Origin: Psychromonas ossibalaenae ATCC BAA-1528
GTDB lineage: Bacteria; Pseudomonadota; Gammaproteobacteria; Enterobacterales; Psychromonadaceae
Reading direction: 5' to 3'
Assembly (NCBI RefSeq): GCF_000381745.1
Contig: NZ_KB906967.1
Span: forward strand, 1-64,000
DNA: 64,000 nucleotides
Part shown: positions 55,929 to 64,000 of the stretch, piece by piece
Layout of the letters: each line of letters opens with the position of its first letter
How positions within the stretch are numbered: position 1 is the first letter of the stretch
The notes under the pieces: model-generated
Told to the model about the DNA's origin: nothing
What the model saw: the letters and a program-made list of their open reading frames with translations, nothing else
The model's database searches: none
Made by a program: the position numbers and the translations under genes

Positions 55929-58900
55929 ATGGCAAAATTTATTTTACTTTTTTTTTCATTTATCAGCTGGCAAAGTTATGCAGCTAACATCTCATCACAA
56001 CAGCTTGGTTATCAGGAATGGCCTTTCAGTCAGCATGAGCCTACGGTAACAGCTGCGTCACGATATACAGGCCTGTACGCATTTGCAGACCGTAATACCA
56101 ACACCATAGAAGTATTTAATATCCACCAAGAACTCATTATCCGCATTGATAATGAGCAACTGACGGCAAAACTCCCCACAGGCTTTAATATAAGCAGTGA
56201 AAATCACGGGCCGTCCGGGTTAGCTTTTTCTTCTTCAGGGCGACTATTATTTATCGCCCTAAAAGGCGCTAAGCACGAGACTATATTACGTCTGAATACC
56301 GGCACATTTGAACTGCATAATTTTATTGAAGTTGTTGAGGCTCAGCCGTCAAAGAGTAGTAATACTGGACTTGCACACTTCAACGGAGAGCTTTGGGTCG
56401 GTACCCAAACCGGCAGTTTACAGCGTTATCGCGCAGAGAAAAATGACATCAATGGTGTTTATCTAGCGAATATTATTTTAAGCGACACTCCGATAAAAGG
56501 TATGGCAATTGATAGTGCCAATAAAACCTTATACGCATCTACTGAGCACGAGCTGTTTAAACTGTCTGAAGAAGGCAGCCCCGAAAAAATTGCCTCACAT
56601 GAAGATATACAGGGATTAACATACGGGCGTAATTACGGCGGAGAGCAGCAAGGCGGTCTATACATTCTGTCTGATTCTTACAATGATGATACAGCCCCGA
56701 CCTCTACACTGCATTTTATCAGCCAAGCAATGCTCAATGAACAGCAGAGTATTACCCCTAATGAATATACTCAACTGCCTTATACAAGCAGCATTGCGGC
56801 CACGGCAGATGGACGAATGCTTCTCGCTTCACAAAATTCACTGGTAATCGAAGATTTAAGTGACCTACGTCTGGGCTACGAAGAATGGCTGCTCGATGAA
56901 TATCAGCAGTATATGACGCTAGTACGCAGCCTGCTGTGGCCTTCACCTATGCCTGAAGGCTGGGTTATGGGAACAGAAGCATCACAACAAGCCGGACAAC
57001 ATAAAAACACTGGTGTTTCAGCCTCGGCTGGATGGGCCGTTCTGGTTCTTATTGCTCACGAAGAACTGTTTAATGAATCCGGTCAGGAACAGGTCAGATT
57101 AATACTTGAACGCCACGCAGGTACTGCTGCAGACGGCATTATTCCCGAGTTGACTTCTGACGGACTATTCTTCGCAAATTACGATACTATTGATGGTCGT
57201 GGGTTTGCCCATGGCGGTAAGGGTGAGGGGTCAATTTATCCGACAGCAAAACTGATACATGCGGCATTACGTGCCAAAGAGTATTATGCCGATGATACGG
57301 TTATTGAAGAAGCAGCGAACCTTATTATCAGCAAACAAAAAAATTATTCAGACTACCTGCGCGAGTTCGGCAATGTAGTTATGTCTGGTACCGATTTTGG
57401 ACCCCTACCAGGTTATTCACTGCGAGAACATCCCGGTTATCAAGAATCTTACCTCTTTGCCGAATTGGCTGGAGCCATGGATCCTATGTCTACAACAGCT
57501 TATCAGGACTGGTGGCAAGACCATGACAGCTTTCATCCACTAACTTCTTATTTAGATACAGAGCCTGTCATTAAATGGAATATTTCCGCCTTTGTGGAAC
57601 AATACGGCCATATTGTTTTTAAAAATTACCGAGAAAGCGCAGGCTGGCAGAGTAACTTTAACAATCTCTACGCACACTACGCAGCTTGGACGGATGATAA
57701 TGCTACTGATTATTTAACTGTGTTTTCTGCAGGCGCAGGCAACAGCCTGGGTTATAATGCTGACAAAATCAACTACCATCCGGATACCATCACCCATTTC
57801 CCTGCAATTCTTGGTTTCGGCATGTATGGCGACAGCCGCTCTACAGTAGGCGGGTATTTTGCCTACCGTGATAACCTCAGACAGAAAATGAAAGGGGTAG
57901 ATGGAGTAACAAGTCCGAATGGAACCATAGGAGCAAACTTGCTGACCCGCTACTCTAATGATGATCCTCAATGGAATGTTGTCAGAATTGCTCTAGCAGA
58001 TCTTGTTTATGGTTACTTTGGCCTAGCAGAGCAAATTCAGGGGCATACAGGACGTAAAGGCGTAATAGACAGCGTAATAGCACGAAACAGTCACCCTGAA
58101 GACTTTCAGCTAAAGCCGCTTTCTGATATTCCAGCCATTCCCTCTGAAACACAAGGTGAATTAATGCCTGTCGAAAATGCTGACTTTGCTGACCGATTAG
58201 AGCACTGGACAACACGCGGTGATTTCCAGTTTTTTACGCCGGATACTGAAGGTATAGCTATTGATGGTCGAAGTGCTGAAATAAGAAATAATAAAGAAGT
58301 AACATCAGAGTTTGCCAGCCTGAATCAGGTCATAGACCTAACGAATAAAGCAAGCATGACGCCGTTTGTAATACGTGCTCAAGGCAGGATTCAAAATGCA
58401 CATGCAGACGATAACGCATACCTTAAAGTAACCTGGTATAACAAAGACAACAGAGATAGCCTCTACCCGGCTCAATATAGTAATATATTAAATGCACAGT
58501 CCTACCCCTATCAAGGCGCAAAACAAGCCGATATTGATTTTGAATTACTGACCTATAAACCTGTGGATGCAACCCATGCACTGATCAGTTTTGAAGTTGA
58601 GCGAAATATCGATGTTGAACCCAAATATATCCGCTACTTGGTTGATAACATCTCAATGCGTCAGATCAGCCAGCCGCTCACCACACTAGATGATACCTGG
58701 ACAGTAGAAAATGGTGAATCAGCACAAGCTGCAGTGCAGGAAGATAAAATATTTATGTTAATACCCAATGGAACAATAGGCGGAGATTATGTCGATGTGT
58801 ATCGTGACTTTGCCTTAGACAGTAACGATCCGCTGGGAACACGCTATATTGTATCAGCCATGCTAAATTCCGATCGTATTAGCGATTCTGAGCTGCGGGT

Positions 58901-59129
58901 TTACGGGCAGATAATCAATAGCGGCGATCCATCACAAACCCGGACAGAAGGTGGAGATGTATTGAGTAAAACAGTGAAAAATATGGATATTTTCTACTCC
59001 AGTCGGCGTCTCACCGCCGAAGAAGATACCTTGCGGGTATTTTTCAAATTCAAGCGCAAAGGCAGTCGAGCGAAGCAAGATGAAAGTGCAGTCATCACCA
59101 ATATCAATGTCAGGAAACAAAATCCCTGA
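55929..59129 (+). CDS. Large secreted protein: beta-propeller, alpha/alpha-toroid-like core and C-terminal carbohydrate-binding-like modules
   Basis: No named family was recognised. The 1066-residue product has a signal peptide (cleavage after about SYA, residue 18). Residues about 30-310 show repeated propeller-blade strands (GPSGLAFSSSGRLLFIALKG, TGLAHFNGELWVGTQTGSLQ, IKGMAIDSANKTLYASTEH). Residues about 320-735 are helix-rich with aromatic/acid clusters (SAGWAVLVLIAHEELF, LAGAMDPMSTTAYQDWW, NAISAFVEQYGHI-type segment, LGFGMYGDSRSTVGGYFAYRD), like (alpha/alpha)6 glycoside hydrolases or polysaccharide lyases. Residues about 740-905 begin NADFADRLEHWTTRGDF, typical of a carbohydrate-binding sandwich, and a second such module ends the protein. 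A role in breaking down a marine glycan is inferred only from architecture. No other carbohydrate genes are adjacent. Confidence 0.55.
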   Translation: MAKFILLFFSFISWQSYAANISSQQLGYQEWPFSQHEPTVTAASRYTGLYAFADRNTNTIEVFNIHQELIIRIDNEQLTAKLPTGFNISSENHGPSGLAFSSSGRLLFIALKGAKHETILRLNTGTFELHNFIEVVEAQPSKSSNTGLAHFNGELWVGTQTGSLQRYRAEKNDINGVYLANIILSDTPIKGMAIDSANKTLYASTEHELFKLSEEGSPEKIASHEDIQGLTYGRNYGGEQQGGLYILSDSYNDDTAPTSTLHFISQAMLNEQQSITPNEYTQLPYTSSIAATADGRMLLASQNSLVIEDLSDLRLGYEEWLLDEYQQYMTLVRSLLWPSPMPEGWVMGTEASQQAGQHKNTGVSASAGWAVLVLIAHEELFNESGQEQVRLILERHAGTAADGIIPELTSDGLFFANYDTIDGRGFAHGGKGEGSIYPTAKLIHAALRAKEYYADDTVIEEAANLIISKQKNYSDYLREFGNVVMSGTDFGPLPGYSLREHPGYQESYLFAELAGAMDPMSTTAYQDWWQDHDSFHPLTSYLDTEPVIKWNISAFVEQYGHIVFKNYRESAGWQSNFNNLYAHYAAWTDDNATDYLTVFSAGAGNSLGYNADKINYHPDTITHFPAILGFGMYGDSRSTVGGYFAYRDNLRQKMKGVDGVTSPNGTIGANLLTRYSNDDPQWNVVRIALADLVYGYFGLAEQIQGHTGRKGVIDSVIARNSHPEDFQLKPLSDIPAIPSETQGELMPVENADFADRLEHWTTRGDFQFFTPDTEGIAIDGRSAEIRNNKEVTSEFASLNQVIDLTNKASMTPFVIRAQGRIQNAHADDNAYLKVTWYNKDNRDSLYPAQYSNILNAQSYPYQGAKQADIDFELLTYKPVDATHALISFEVERNIDVEPKYIRYLVDNISMRQISQPLTTLDDTWTVENGESAQAAVQEDKIFMLIPNGTIGGDYVDVYRDFALDSNDPLGTRYIVSAMLNSDRISDSELRVYGQIINSGDPSQTRTEGGDVLSKTVKNMDIFYSSRRLTAEEDTLRVFFKFKRKGSRAKQDESAVITNINVRKQNP

Positions 59130-59171
59130 CATTCAAAACAACGGTATCTTAAATTTTATTTAAAAGAGACT

Positions 59172-59215
59172 CAAACCGCCTCAAGGTGCATACATCTGCA
59201 TCCTGAAGCGGTTTG
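59172..59215. terminator. Imperfect hairpin after the 1066-aa gene
   Basis: A 19-base arm (CAAACCGCCTCAAGGTGCA) pairs at 16 positions with the arm at 59197-59215 around a 6-base loop, 43 bases after the gene stop. A T-run is missing, so the call is moderate. Confidence 0.5.
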
Positions 59216-59405
59216 GCCAATGGTTACATATGATGTGATGCAAAAATGTACTGGTTTACAATACACAATGAAACTTTGCTGCCGTATTCAACATAAAAAT
59301 TTTTCAGCCTAATTAGATAATCCACTTTAAAAGTGAAGCGACTCAAAAATAATTCATCTCAGAAAATATACAATCCCCCTCTCAATTCATTAAAAAGGAA
59401 CACTT

Positions 59406-59765
59406 ATGTCTGCCGATAAAAAAATAAACTATTTAGAATTTCCAAGCAGAGATCTGCGTAAAAGCAAATCGTTTTTCACTACAGTTTTTAACTGGCAGTT
59501 TGAGGATTACGGGCCTGAATACTGTGCTTTTTCCAGCGAGGAAGCGGGTATCAACGGTGGTTTTTATTTGTCGGAGTTGAGTTCCACGACAAAAAACGGC
59601 AGTGTACTGGCGGTAATTTACAGCAGTGACATTAATCATACAGAGCAGAAAATAAAACAGGCCGGCGGCTTAATTATTAAACCTGTTTTCAGTTTTCCCG
59701 GTGGTGTACGTTTTCATTTTGCAGATCCAAATGGAAATGAATACGCAGTATGGTCAGAGCAGTAA
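59406..59765 (+). CDS. VOC-family (glyoxalase/bleomycin-resistance fold) protein
   Basis: A 119-residue single VOC domain: KKINYLEFPSRDLRKSKSFFT at the start, TVFNWQFEDYGPEYCAFS, and a final GVRFHFADPNGNEYAVWSE. The conserved PSRDLRKSKSFF start and FHFADPNGNEYAVW end are diagnostic for the fold. VOC proteins cover many metal-dependent reactions and binding roles, so the function is unknown. AAGGAAC precedes the ATG. It is convergent with the EamA gene. Confidence 0.85.
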   Translation: MSADKKINYLEFPSRDLRKSKSFFTTVFNWQFEDYGPEYCAFSSEEAGINGGFYLSELSSTTKNGSVLAVIYSSDINHTEQKIKQAGGLIIKPVFSFPGGVRFHFADPNGNEYAVWSEQ

Positions 59766-59815
59766 TAATATAGCGAAGGACAATCATCAGCTGCTTTTTA
59801 CAAGAAAAAGTATCC

Positions 59816-59841
59816 AGCCGTCCACGCTAACCGGAACGGCT
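59816..59841. terminator. Possible shared terminator between VOC and EamA genes
   Basis: AGCCGT (59816-59821) and ACGGCT (59836-59841) form a 6-bp stem between two convergent genes. The stem is short and the loop is long. Confidence 0.35.
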
Positions 59842-59857
59842 TTACAAACATTTCAGC

Positions 59858-60757
59858 TTAAGCTTCGGCAGCTTTAATGCCAGGAAACCAGCGCCTTTTG
59901 ATCAGCTCAATAATCTGCGGCATCAGCGAAGTCAAAATCATCGCGCTCATTAACAGATACTGAACAGGACTATACGACTCGCCTAATAACAACATACCGG
60001 CAGAAATACCTGCAACAGGATTGGCAATGCCGCCGAAGGTAAAATCAACCACGCTCATTCTCTGAAGCAGCCACACATACAATGCGTAACCCAGAGCGGT
60101 ATTAAGTATGATTATCCAGGTAAGGCCCAGCCCGTTACTTAATTGAAACTGCTCCGCAGCCTGCAGATAATCCGCCGGAGCCACAAGTGCATGGACAGCA
60201 GCAGCGGCTGTTAATATTACCCCTCCGATAATCAGCTGCCAGGTTAAAACACTCCACCAGTGGATACGACTGCCCAGAGATTTAGTCATACTGCTGCCGC
60301 TGACAATACACAATATAGCCGCCAGCATCGCCAGCAGTCCGACAGGATCCAGACGAATAGTTCCAGGGTCAAATAACAACCAAGCTAAAATAATTAATAA
60401 AAAACCAAAGAATGCCTGTAATGCCTTAGGCCGACGCTTATTTACCAGCCAGTGATACAGCATCGCAAAAACAGGGACGGAAATCATACCTACACCAGAA
60501 ATAGCAGAAGGCAGGGTTAAAGCCATTACAAAAATCAAACTGAAGAACAAGGCAATATTAATCAAACCCAGGCCGAATAATATGCCCCAGTCAGATTTTT
60601 TCGGCAGACTGGGTTTAATCAGCAGCAGTATTAAACCTGCGGGTAAAGCCCGTAAAGCGCCGAGCAGCAGCGGCGGCCAGTCCGGCAGAGTGAACTGCGT
60701 CACTGCATAGGTGGTTCCCCAGAAAAAAGCCGGGATCATGGCCAGTAATATATTCAT
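59858..60757 (-). CDS. EamA/DMT-family transporter
   Basis: A 299-residue drug/metabolite transporter with ten predicted membrane helices in two EamA repeats: MIPAFFWGTTYAVTQFTLP ... and VGLLAMLAAILCIVSGSSM .... The second repeat shows NTALGYALYVWLLQRMSVV and ANPVAGISAGMLLLGESYSP. It is divergent from a MarR regulator, with twin operators in the gap, so its export role is probably controlled by that regulator. The substrate is unknown. Confidence 0.88.
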   Translation of the reverse strand: MNILLAMIPAFFWGTTYAVTQFTLPDWPPLLLGALRALPAGLILLLIKPSLPKKSDWGILFGLGLINIALFFSLIFVMALTLPSAISGVGMISVPVFAMLYHWLVNKRRPKALQAFFGFLLIILAWLLFDPGTIRLDPVGLLAMLAAILCIVSGSSMTKSLGSRIHWWSVLTWQLIIGGVILTAAAAVHALVAPADYLQAAEQFQLSNGLGLTWIIILNTALGYALYVWLLQRMSVVDFTFGGIANPVAGISAGMLLLGESYSPVQYLLMSAMILTSLMPQIIELIKRRWFPGIKAAEA

Positions 60758-60778
60758 ACAAAGTGTCTCTATATTAAG

Positions 60779-60796
60779 TATCTTTACATTAAGATA
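60779..60796. promoter_or_regulatory. MarR operator candidate 1
   Basis: TATCTTTACATTAAGATA is a 6-bp-arm inverted repeat (TATCTT/AAGATA) in the eamA-marR gap, 22 bases before the eamA start. Its near copy lies at 60832-60849. Confidence 0.6.
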
Positions 60797-60831
60797 AGTG
60801 CAGTTTGCGCTTCATAGTGCTTTTTGTAAAG

Positions 60832-60849
60832 TATCTTTATGTTAAGATT
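60832..60849. promoter_or_regulatory. MarR operator candidate 2
   Basis: TATCTTTATGTTAAGATT matches operator 1 at 15 of 18 positions in the same orientation. It lies 43 bases before the marR start, so binding could repress both divergent genes. Confidence 0.6.
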
Positions 60850-60891
60850 CTCTGTGTCAAGGTTAATGCAATTAATAATGAGGAATACAGT

Positions 60892-61377
60892 ATGGATGGA
60901 TTAGAGCGGGTCACAGCCCAATGGGCAAAAGAAAAGCCTCATTTAGACACCTCTGCAATGCAGCTAATAGGCCGAGTGATGCGCCTGAATAAGCACTTTG
61001 AAAGTAAAATTGCATTATGTCATAAGTCTTATGATCTAAAACTTGGCGAATTTGATGTACTGGCCACCCTGCTGCGTTCTGGTAACGATTACTACTTAAC
61101 ACCGTCACAGTTAATCAGCTCCATGATGCTGACATCCGGTGCAATGACTAACCGCCTGGATAAACTTGAAGCTAAGGGGTTAATAATACGTGTACATAAT
61201 AAACAAGACCGGCGCAGTATTTCAGTAGCCTTAAGCGAAGCAGGTATAAAGCTTACTAATGAAGTAATTGAACAACATGTAAAAGTGCAGCAGGAATTGG
61301 TTTCATCACTTTCTGAAACAGACCAACCTGTTCTTAATCAGCTATTAAAAACCTGGATAGGACAATTTGAATCATAG
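60892..61377 (+). CDS. MarR-family transcriptional regulator
   Basis: A 161-residue winged-helix regulator. The DNA-binding core reads LGEFDVLATLLRSGNDYYLTPSQLIS and MLTSGAMTNRLDKLEAKGLIIR, followed by the wing NKQDRRSISVALSEAG. ATG 60892 (GAGGAA upstream) is chosen over a start 87 bases earlier, which would add a Cys/Val-rich non-family tail lying across the operator. It probably represses itself and the divergent EamA gene through the two 18-bp operators. The last 51 codons are duplicated in tandem downstream. Confidence 0.85.
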   Translation: MDGLERVTAQWAKEKPHLDTSAMQLIGRVMRLNKHFESKIALCHKSYDLKLGEFDVLATLLRSGNDYYLTPSQLISSMMLTSGAMTNRLDKLEAKGLIIRVHNKQDRRSISVALSEAGIKLTNEVIEQHVKVQQELVSSLSETDQPVLNQLLKTWIGQFES

Positions 61378-61407
61378 CAGGCGACGGGCTTTGAAAAAGA
61401 TAAAAAA

Positions 61408-61426
61408 CAGACCGGACACCGGTCTG
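61408..61426 (+). terminator. marR terminator, first copy
   Basis: CAGACCGG-ACA-CCGGTCTG is a perfect 8-bp stem, preceded by an A-run; the downstream sequence is TCTCAG rather than a strong T-run. Confidence 0.65.
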
Positions 61427-61428
61427 TC

Positions 61429-61584
61429 TCAGTCGCTTTAAGCGAAGCTGGTATAAAGCTTACTAATGAAGTAATTGAACAACATGTAAAAGTGCAGCAG
61501 GAATTAGTTTCATCACTTTCTGAAACAGACCAACCTGTTCTTAATCAGCTATTAAAAACCTGGATAGGACAATTTGAATCATAA
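61429..61584 (+). pseudogene. Duplicated C-terminal fragment of the MarR gene
   Basis: Codes for the last 51 residues of the MarR protein (VALSEAGIKLTNEV ... WIGQFES) and ends in TAA instead of TAG. It has no start or ribosome binding site and lies after a terminator, so it is a non-functional gene fragment. Confidence 0.85.
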
Positions 61585-61614
61585 CAGACGCTGGGGTTTA
61601 AAAAAGATAAAAAA

Positions 61615-61633
61615 CAGACCGGACACCGGTCTG
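61615..61633 (+). terminator. marR terminator, second copy
   Basis: Same CAGACCGG/CCGGTCTG hairpin as at 61408-61426, exactly 207 bp downstream, followed by CTTAAATT. On the minus strand the A-run before it supplies T's, so it may also end the marC transcript. Confidence 0.65.
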
Positions 61634-61689
61634 CTTAAATTATCTAAATGGATGCCGTTCAGGAGCATAACTTTTCGGGTTTTATCCGC

Positions 61690-62289
61690 TTAAAACAGAA
61701 AACCTTTAATCCCGGAAAATATAATCTGCGCGCCGATAGCCGAGACAAATAAACCGGTTATTTTAGGTAATACCGCTAATCCCTGCTTGCCGATAAAATC
61801 CTGTAGTTTATTAGAAAGCAGAAGCACACCAGCCAGTGAGATAACTGCAGCTAATAGCGACAGAACAACTAACAGGGTTCCCATAATGGTATTCACCTCA
61901 GCACCGATGACCATCAGAATACCTATCATACCCGGGCCGACCGTTATCGGTATCGCCAGCGGCACAATCGCAAAATCACTGCCTGACTCGAGTTTCTCTG
62001 CAGGCACTTCACGGCCCCCGCGGATCATATCTAATGCACTTAGAAACAGCACGGTTCCCGCACCAATTTTAAACGCATCTAAGGTAATGCCGAACAGGTT
62101 GAATATATATTTACCAAACAGTAAAAAGATCAGACTTGAGATAACAACAGCAATTGACAGCTTAAAAATAACGCTCTTTTTTTCTGGTTTGGTGAGGTTT
62201 TTACTCAAACTAAGAAACACAGACAGCACAAAGAACGGAACCATCATAAAAAATAGTTTTAAATACAGGGTAAAAAACTCTTCCAACAT
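61690..62289 (-). CDS. MarC-family integral membrane protein
   Basis: A 199-residue protein with about six membrane helices. Family marks: PFFVLSVFLSLSKNLT near the start, FGITLDAFKIGAGTVLFLSALDMIRGG, and the conserved IVPLAIPITVGPGMIGILMV segment. Length and motifs match the MarC/UPF0056 group. Despite the name it is not tied to antibiotic resistance, and its transported substrate is unknown. Confidence 0.9.
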   Translation of the reverse strand: MLEEFFTLYLKLFFMMVPFFVLSVFLSLSKNLTKPEKKSVIFKLSIAVVISSLIFLLFGKYIFNLFGITLDAFKIGAGTVLFLSALDMIRGGREVPAEKLESGSDFAIVPLAIPITVGPGMIGILMVIGAEVNTIMGTLLVVLSLLAAVISLAGVLLLSNKLQDFIGKQGLAVLPKITGLFVSAIGAQIIFSGIKGFLF

Positions 62290-62405
62290 CTCAGCATCAC
62301 TCTCAGGTTAATTAAAAACGTGATGCTAACATACTTATTTAAGGTTTAAACAGTAAAAAATCATTAACTTTTAATGCTTTCTAACAAGCGTAAAAATAAA
62401 GCCGG

Positions 62406-62873
62406 TCAGAGGCAGAGTTCAACAGCAGATGCATTTAATACACGTATTAAATCCTGCGGATTTAACTGAATATCCAGTCCTCTTTTACCGGCGCTGACAT
62501 AAATACTCGGCAGTTCAACAGCGCTAATATCCACCAGCGTGGTCAGACGTTTTTTCTGTCCTAGCGGGCTCACGCCGCCTAGCACATATCCGGTAGAACG
62601 CAGGACATCATTTTTATCTGCCATCTGTGCTTTTTTGGCGCCGGCGGCTTTCGCAGCCAGTTTCATATTGAGTTTTTTATCCACAGGTAATAACGCCACA
62701 ACCAGCTGCTTGCTGTCTAAACACACCACTAATGTTTTAAATACTACTGAAGCCGGTAAACCGAGCTTTTCAGAAGCCTCTAAACCATATGATTCACTGC
62801 TTTTCTGGTGCTCATACTCATGTACCTGATAAGGGATTTTTTGTTTTTTGACAAAATTAACTGCCGGGGTCAT
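62406..62873 (-). CDS. ybaK: Cys-tRNA(Pro)/Cys-tRNA(Cys) deacylase YbaK-type
   Basis: A 155-residue member of the YbaK/EbsC editing family: MTPAVNFVKKQKIPYQVHEY, then ASVVFKTLVVCLDSKQLVVALLPVDKKLNMKLA, the GYVLGGVSPLGQKKRL loop and a VSAGKRGLDIQLNPQDL end. The lysine in VFKTL, important for Cys-tRNA(Pro) hydrolysis in YbaK, is present. It removes Cys wrongly loaded on tRNA(Pro). AAAGG precedes the ATG. Confidence 0.92.
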   Translation of the reverse strand: MTPAVNFVKKQKIPYQVHEYEHQKSSESYGLEASEKLGLPASVVFKTLVVCLDSKQLVVALLPVDKKLNMKLAAKAAGAKKAQMADKNDVLRSTGYVLGGVSPLGQKKRLTTLVDISAVELPSIYVSAGKRGLDIQLNPQDLIRVLNASAVELCL

Positions 62874-63000
62874 AGAAACTAAACCTTTTAATGGGTATTG
62901 AACGATGTATTTAAGTCTGCTGAGAATAACAGACTAAACACCATGAATGAACAGCCTGACCAGTGCAGATACTGGCGGCGTGAATAGTAACTCCCCCGTA

Positions 63001-64000
63001 TTATCCGACAACACAGTTGCGCCCTTTCTGTTTTGCTTTATACAGCAGTTTATCCGCACGCTTAACCAGTTCATTAATACTTTCATGAGCCGTTAACTGC
63101 GCGACACCAATACTGATGGTAATACTGTCTCCTTCAACATTCAGGTTTGACTGAATATGGCCCCTGATACGATCACAGACAAGCAGAGCGGTGGGTAAAT
63201 CTGTTTCAGGTAACAATATAATAAATTCTTCCCCTCCCCAACGATAAATCATATCAATATTACGTGTAATATCTGTAAAAAGGCTGACTAGTGATTTTAA
63301 AACCTGATCCCCTACGTCGTGTCCGAATTTATCATTAACGGCTTTAAAAAGATCGATATCAACAAAAGCAAGACACAGTTTCCGCTGATGGCGAAGGTGA
63401 CGTTCTCGTTCTAAATCTGCATTAGTTTCAAACTTGCGGCGGTTTCCCGCTAGCGTTAAGGGATCATGCAGCGCGGCATCCTCGGCCTCCTGACGTAATA
63501 ACTCAGTTAATGAATTTGCAGCCTGCAGTGCATTAGCCCGCTGCTCAATTTCACTTTCAAAACGACGCTGTAACAACCATAAATATGCAAGAACAAAAGA
63601 AAGTGAATAGGCTAGTAAAATCAGCATAGAGAACTGCTGTAAAAAACCAGTGTAGGCAAAATCAGCACTCACCATACCGGCGGCTGTCACTATTGAGCGA
63701 AGAACCATAAAACCAGTAAACAGCATAATCAAGCCGGCTGTACATCTATTTTCAATCGAGACCGAATTACTGTGTACGGGTTTAACCAGATCATTAACGC
63801 TGAGAATAGAGAAAAATGCAAAATTCAGGGAAATAATAATAATGCGTATATCGGTATCAAAATCGACATAGGTGAAGTAAAGAAATAGACACGCAAACAG
63901 CAGCAGAGCCCCTAAAACTTTCCAGACTGGAAAAACTAACTTCTGAAAGTCACGTATCGCCCGCCACAAAAAAATCACCCATAATATAAATGCACTGTTG
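63001..64000 (-). CDS. Membrane-bound diguanylate cyclase (GGDEF), 5' end cut by window edge
   Basis: A GTG at 63978 would give 325 residues, but the frame stays open to base 64000 and the extra codons read NSAFILWVIFLWRAIR, a natural membrane helix. The real start is therefore probably outside the window. About six membrane helices fill the first 165 residues. A short helix leads to the GGDEF domain (DPLTLAGNRRKFETN, FKAVNDKFGHDVGDQ) with active site RWGGEEFIILLPE and a C-terminal SIGVAQ motif. GGEEF is catalytically competent. The allosteric RxxD site is not clearly present upstream of GGEEF. It makes cyclic-di-GMP, opposite to RpfG. Confidence 0.88.
   Translation of the reverse strand, partial: NSAFILWVIFLWRAIRDFQKLVFPVWKVLGALLLFACLFLYFTYVDFDTDIRIIIISLNFAFFSILSVNDLVKPVHSNSVSIENRCTAGLIMLFTGFMVLRSIVTAAGMVSADFAYTGFLQQFSMLILLAYSLSFVLAYLWLLQRRFESEIEQRANALQAANSLTELLRQEAEDAALHDPLTLAGNRRKFETNADLERERHLRHQRKLCLAFVDIDLFKAVNDKFGHDVGDQVLKSLVSLFTDITRNIDMIYRWGGEEFIILLPETDLPTALLVCDRIRGHIQSNLNVEGDSITISIGVAQLTAHESINELVKRADKLLYKAKQKGRNCVVG

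Larger units (their letters stand above)
61222..61635 (+). repeat. 207-bp tandem duplication of the marR 3' end and its terminator
   Basis: 61222-61428 and 61429-61635 are direct tandem copies with a constant period of 207. Each holds the last roughly 51 marR codons, the stop, and a terminator hairpin. The copies differ at only a few positions, so the event is recent. Confidence 0.95.

Overview
The window looks like chromosomal DNA of a marine, facultatively anaerobic gammaproteobacterium. The gene content and protein sequences (tig-clpP-clpX-lon-hupB-ppiD block, Rpf-type signalling, assimilatory nitrate genes, many chemoreceptors and cyclic-di-GMP enzymes, moderate to low GC) suggest Psychromonas or a close relative. 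That genus placement is inference and was not tested.

Layout. Positions 1-2700 are a scarred accessory region: the end of an IS66-family insertion sequence, yciN, a frameshifted MerR regulator and mostly empty DNA. Positions 2694-7265 hold a complete diffusible-signal-factor (DSF) module: rpfF (synthase) convergent with an rpfG-rpfC pair (HD-GYP response regulator and 5-TM hybrid sensor kinase), the same arrangement as in Xanthomonas. Positions 7266-9330 carry two small lipoproteins in gene-poor DNA with a pair of 22-bp direct repeats. thpR, a long helicase-IV-like protein and an HBM-type chemoreceptor follow.

Positions 15489-26056 form a nitrate assimilation locus. nasA is divergent from cobA-nirB-nirD-narK and a PP2C-kinase fusion. 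A strong sigma-54 promoter match precedes cobA, and a 41-bp duplication of the nirB start creates a 19-codon ORF just upstream of nirB. A Cache-domain chemoreceptor, an orphan family III CoA-transferase and an unknown 119-aa protein come next.

Positions 30212-38555 are the conserved protein-quality-control block, all on the minus strand (tig, clpP, clpX, lon, hupB, ppiD), with clear terminators and a sigma-32-like promoter at lon. Positions 39024-45239 are a seven-gene plus-strand operon: secreted helical protein, MacB/LolD-type ABC ATPase, FtsX-like permease, LolA-like protein, predicted outer-membrane barrel, LytS-type kinase and LytTR regulator. This is a candidate self-regulated envelope export system.

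Positions 45371-59129 are accessory metabolism and signalling: a CBM48-esterase lipoprotein, a metallophosphoesterase lipoprotein, a double GNAT, a shortened ABM protein, an orphan glycine-betaine-type binding protein, a Cache-GGDEF-EAL protein with an altered EAL motif, and an unrecognised 1066-aa secreted propeller/toroid protein. The end (59406-64000) has a VOC protein, a divergent EamA exporter/MarR pair with twin operators, a 207-bp tandem duplication of the marR 3' end with its terminator, marC, ybaK and a membrane GGDEF protein cut by the window edge.

The most distinctive systems are the complete Rpf/DSF module, whose RpfC carries an extra pseudo-receiver, the ABC/LolA/barrel/LytTR operon, and the 1066-aa secreted protein. 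No tRNA, rRNA, CRISPR array or prophage was seen.
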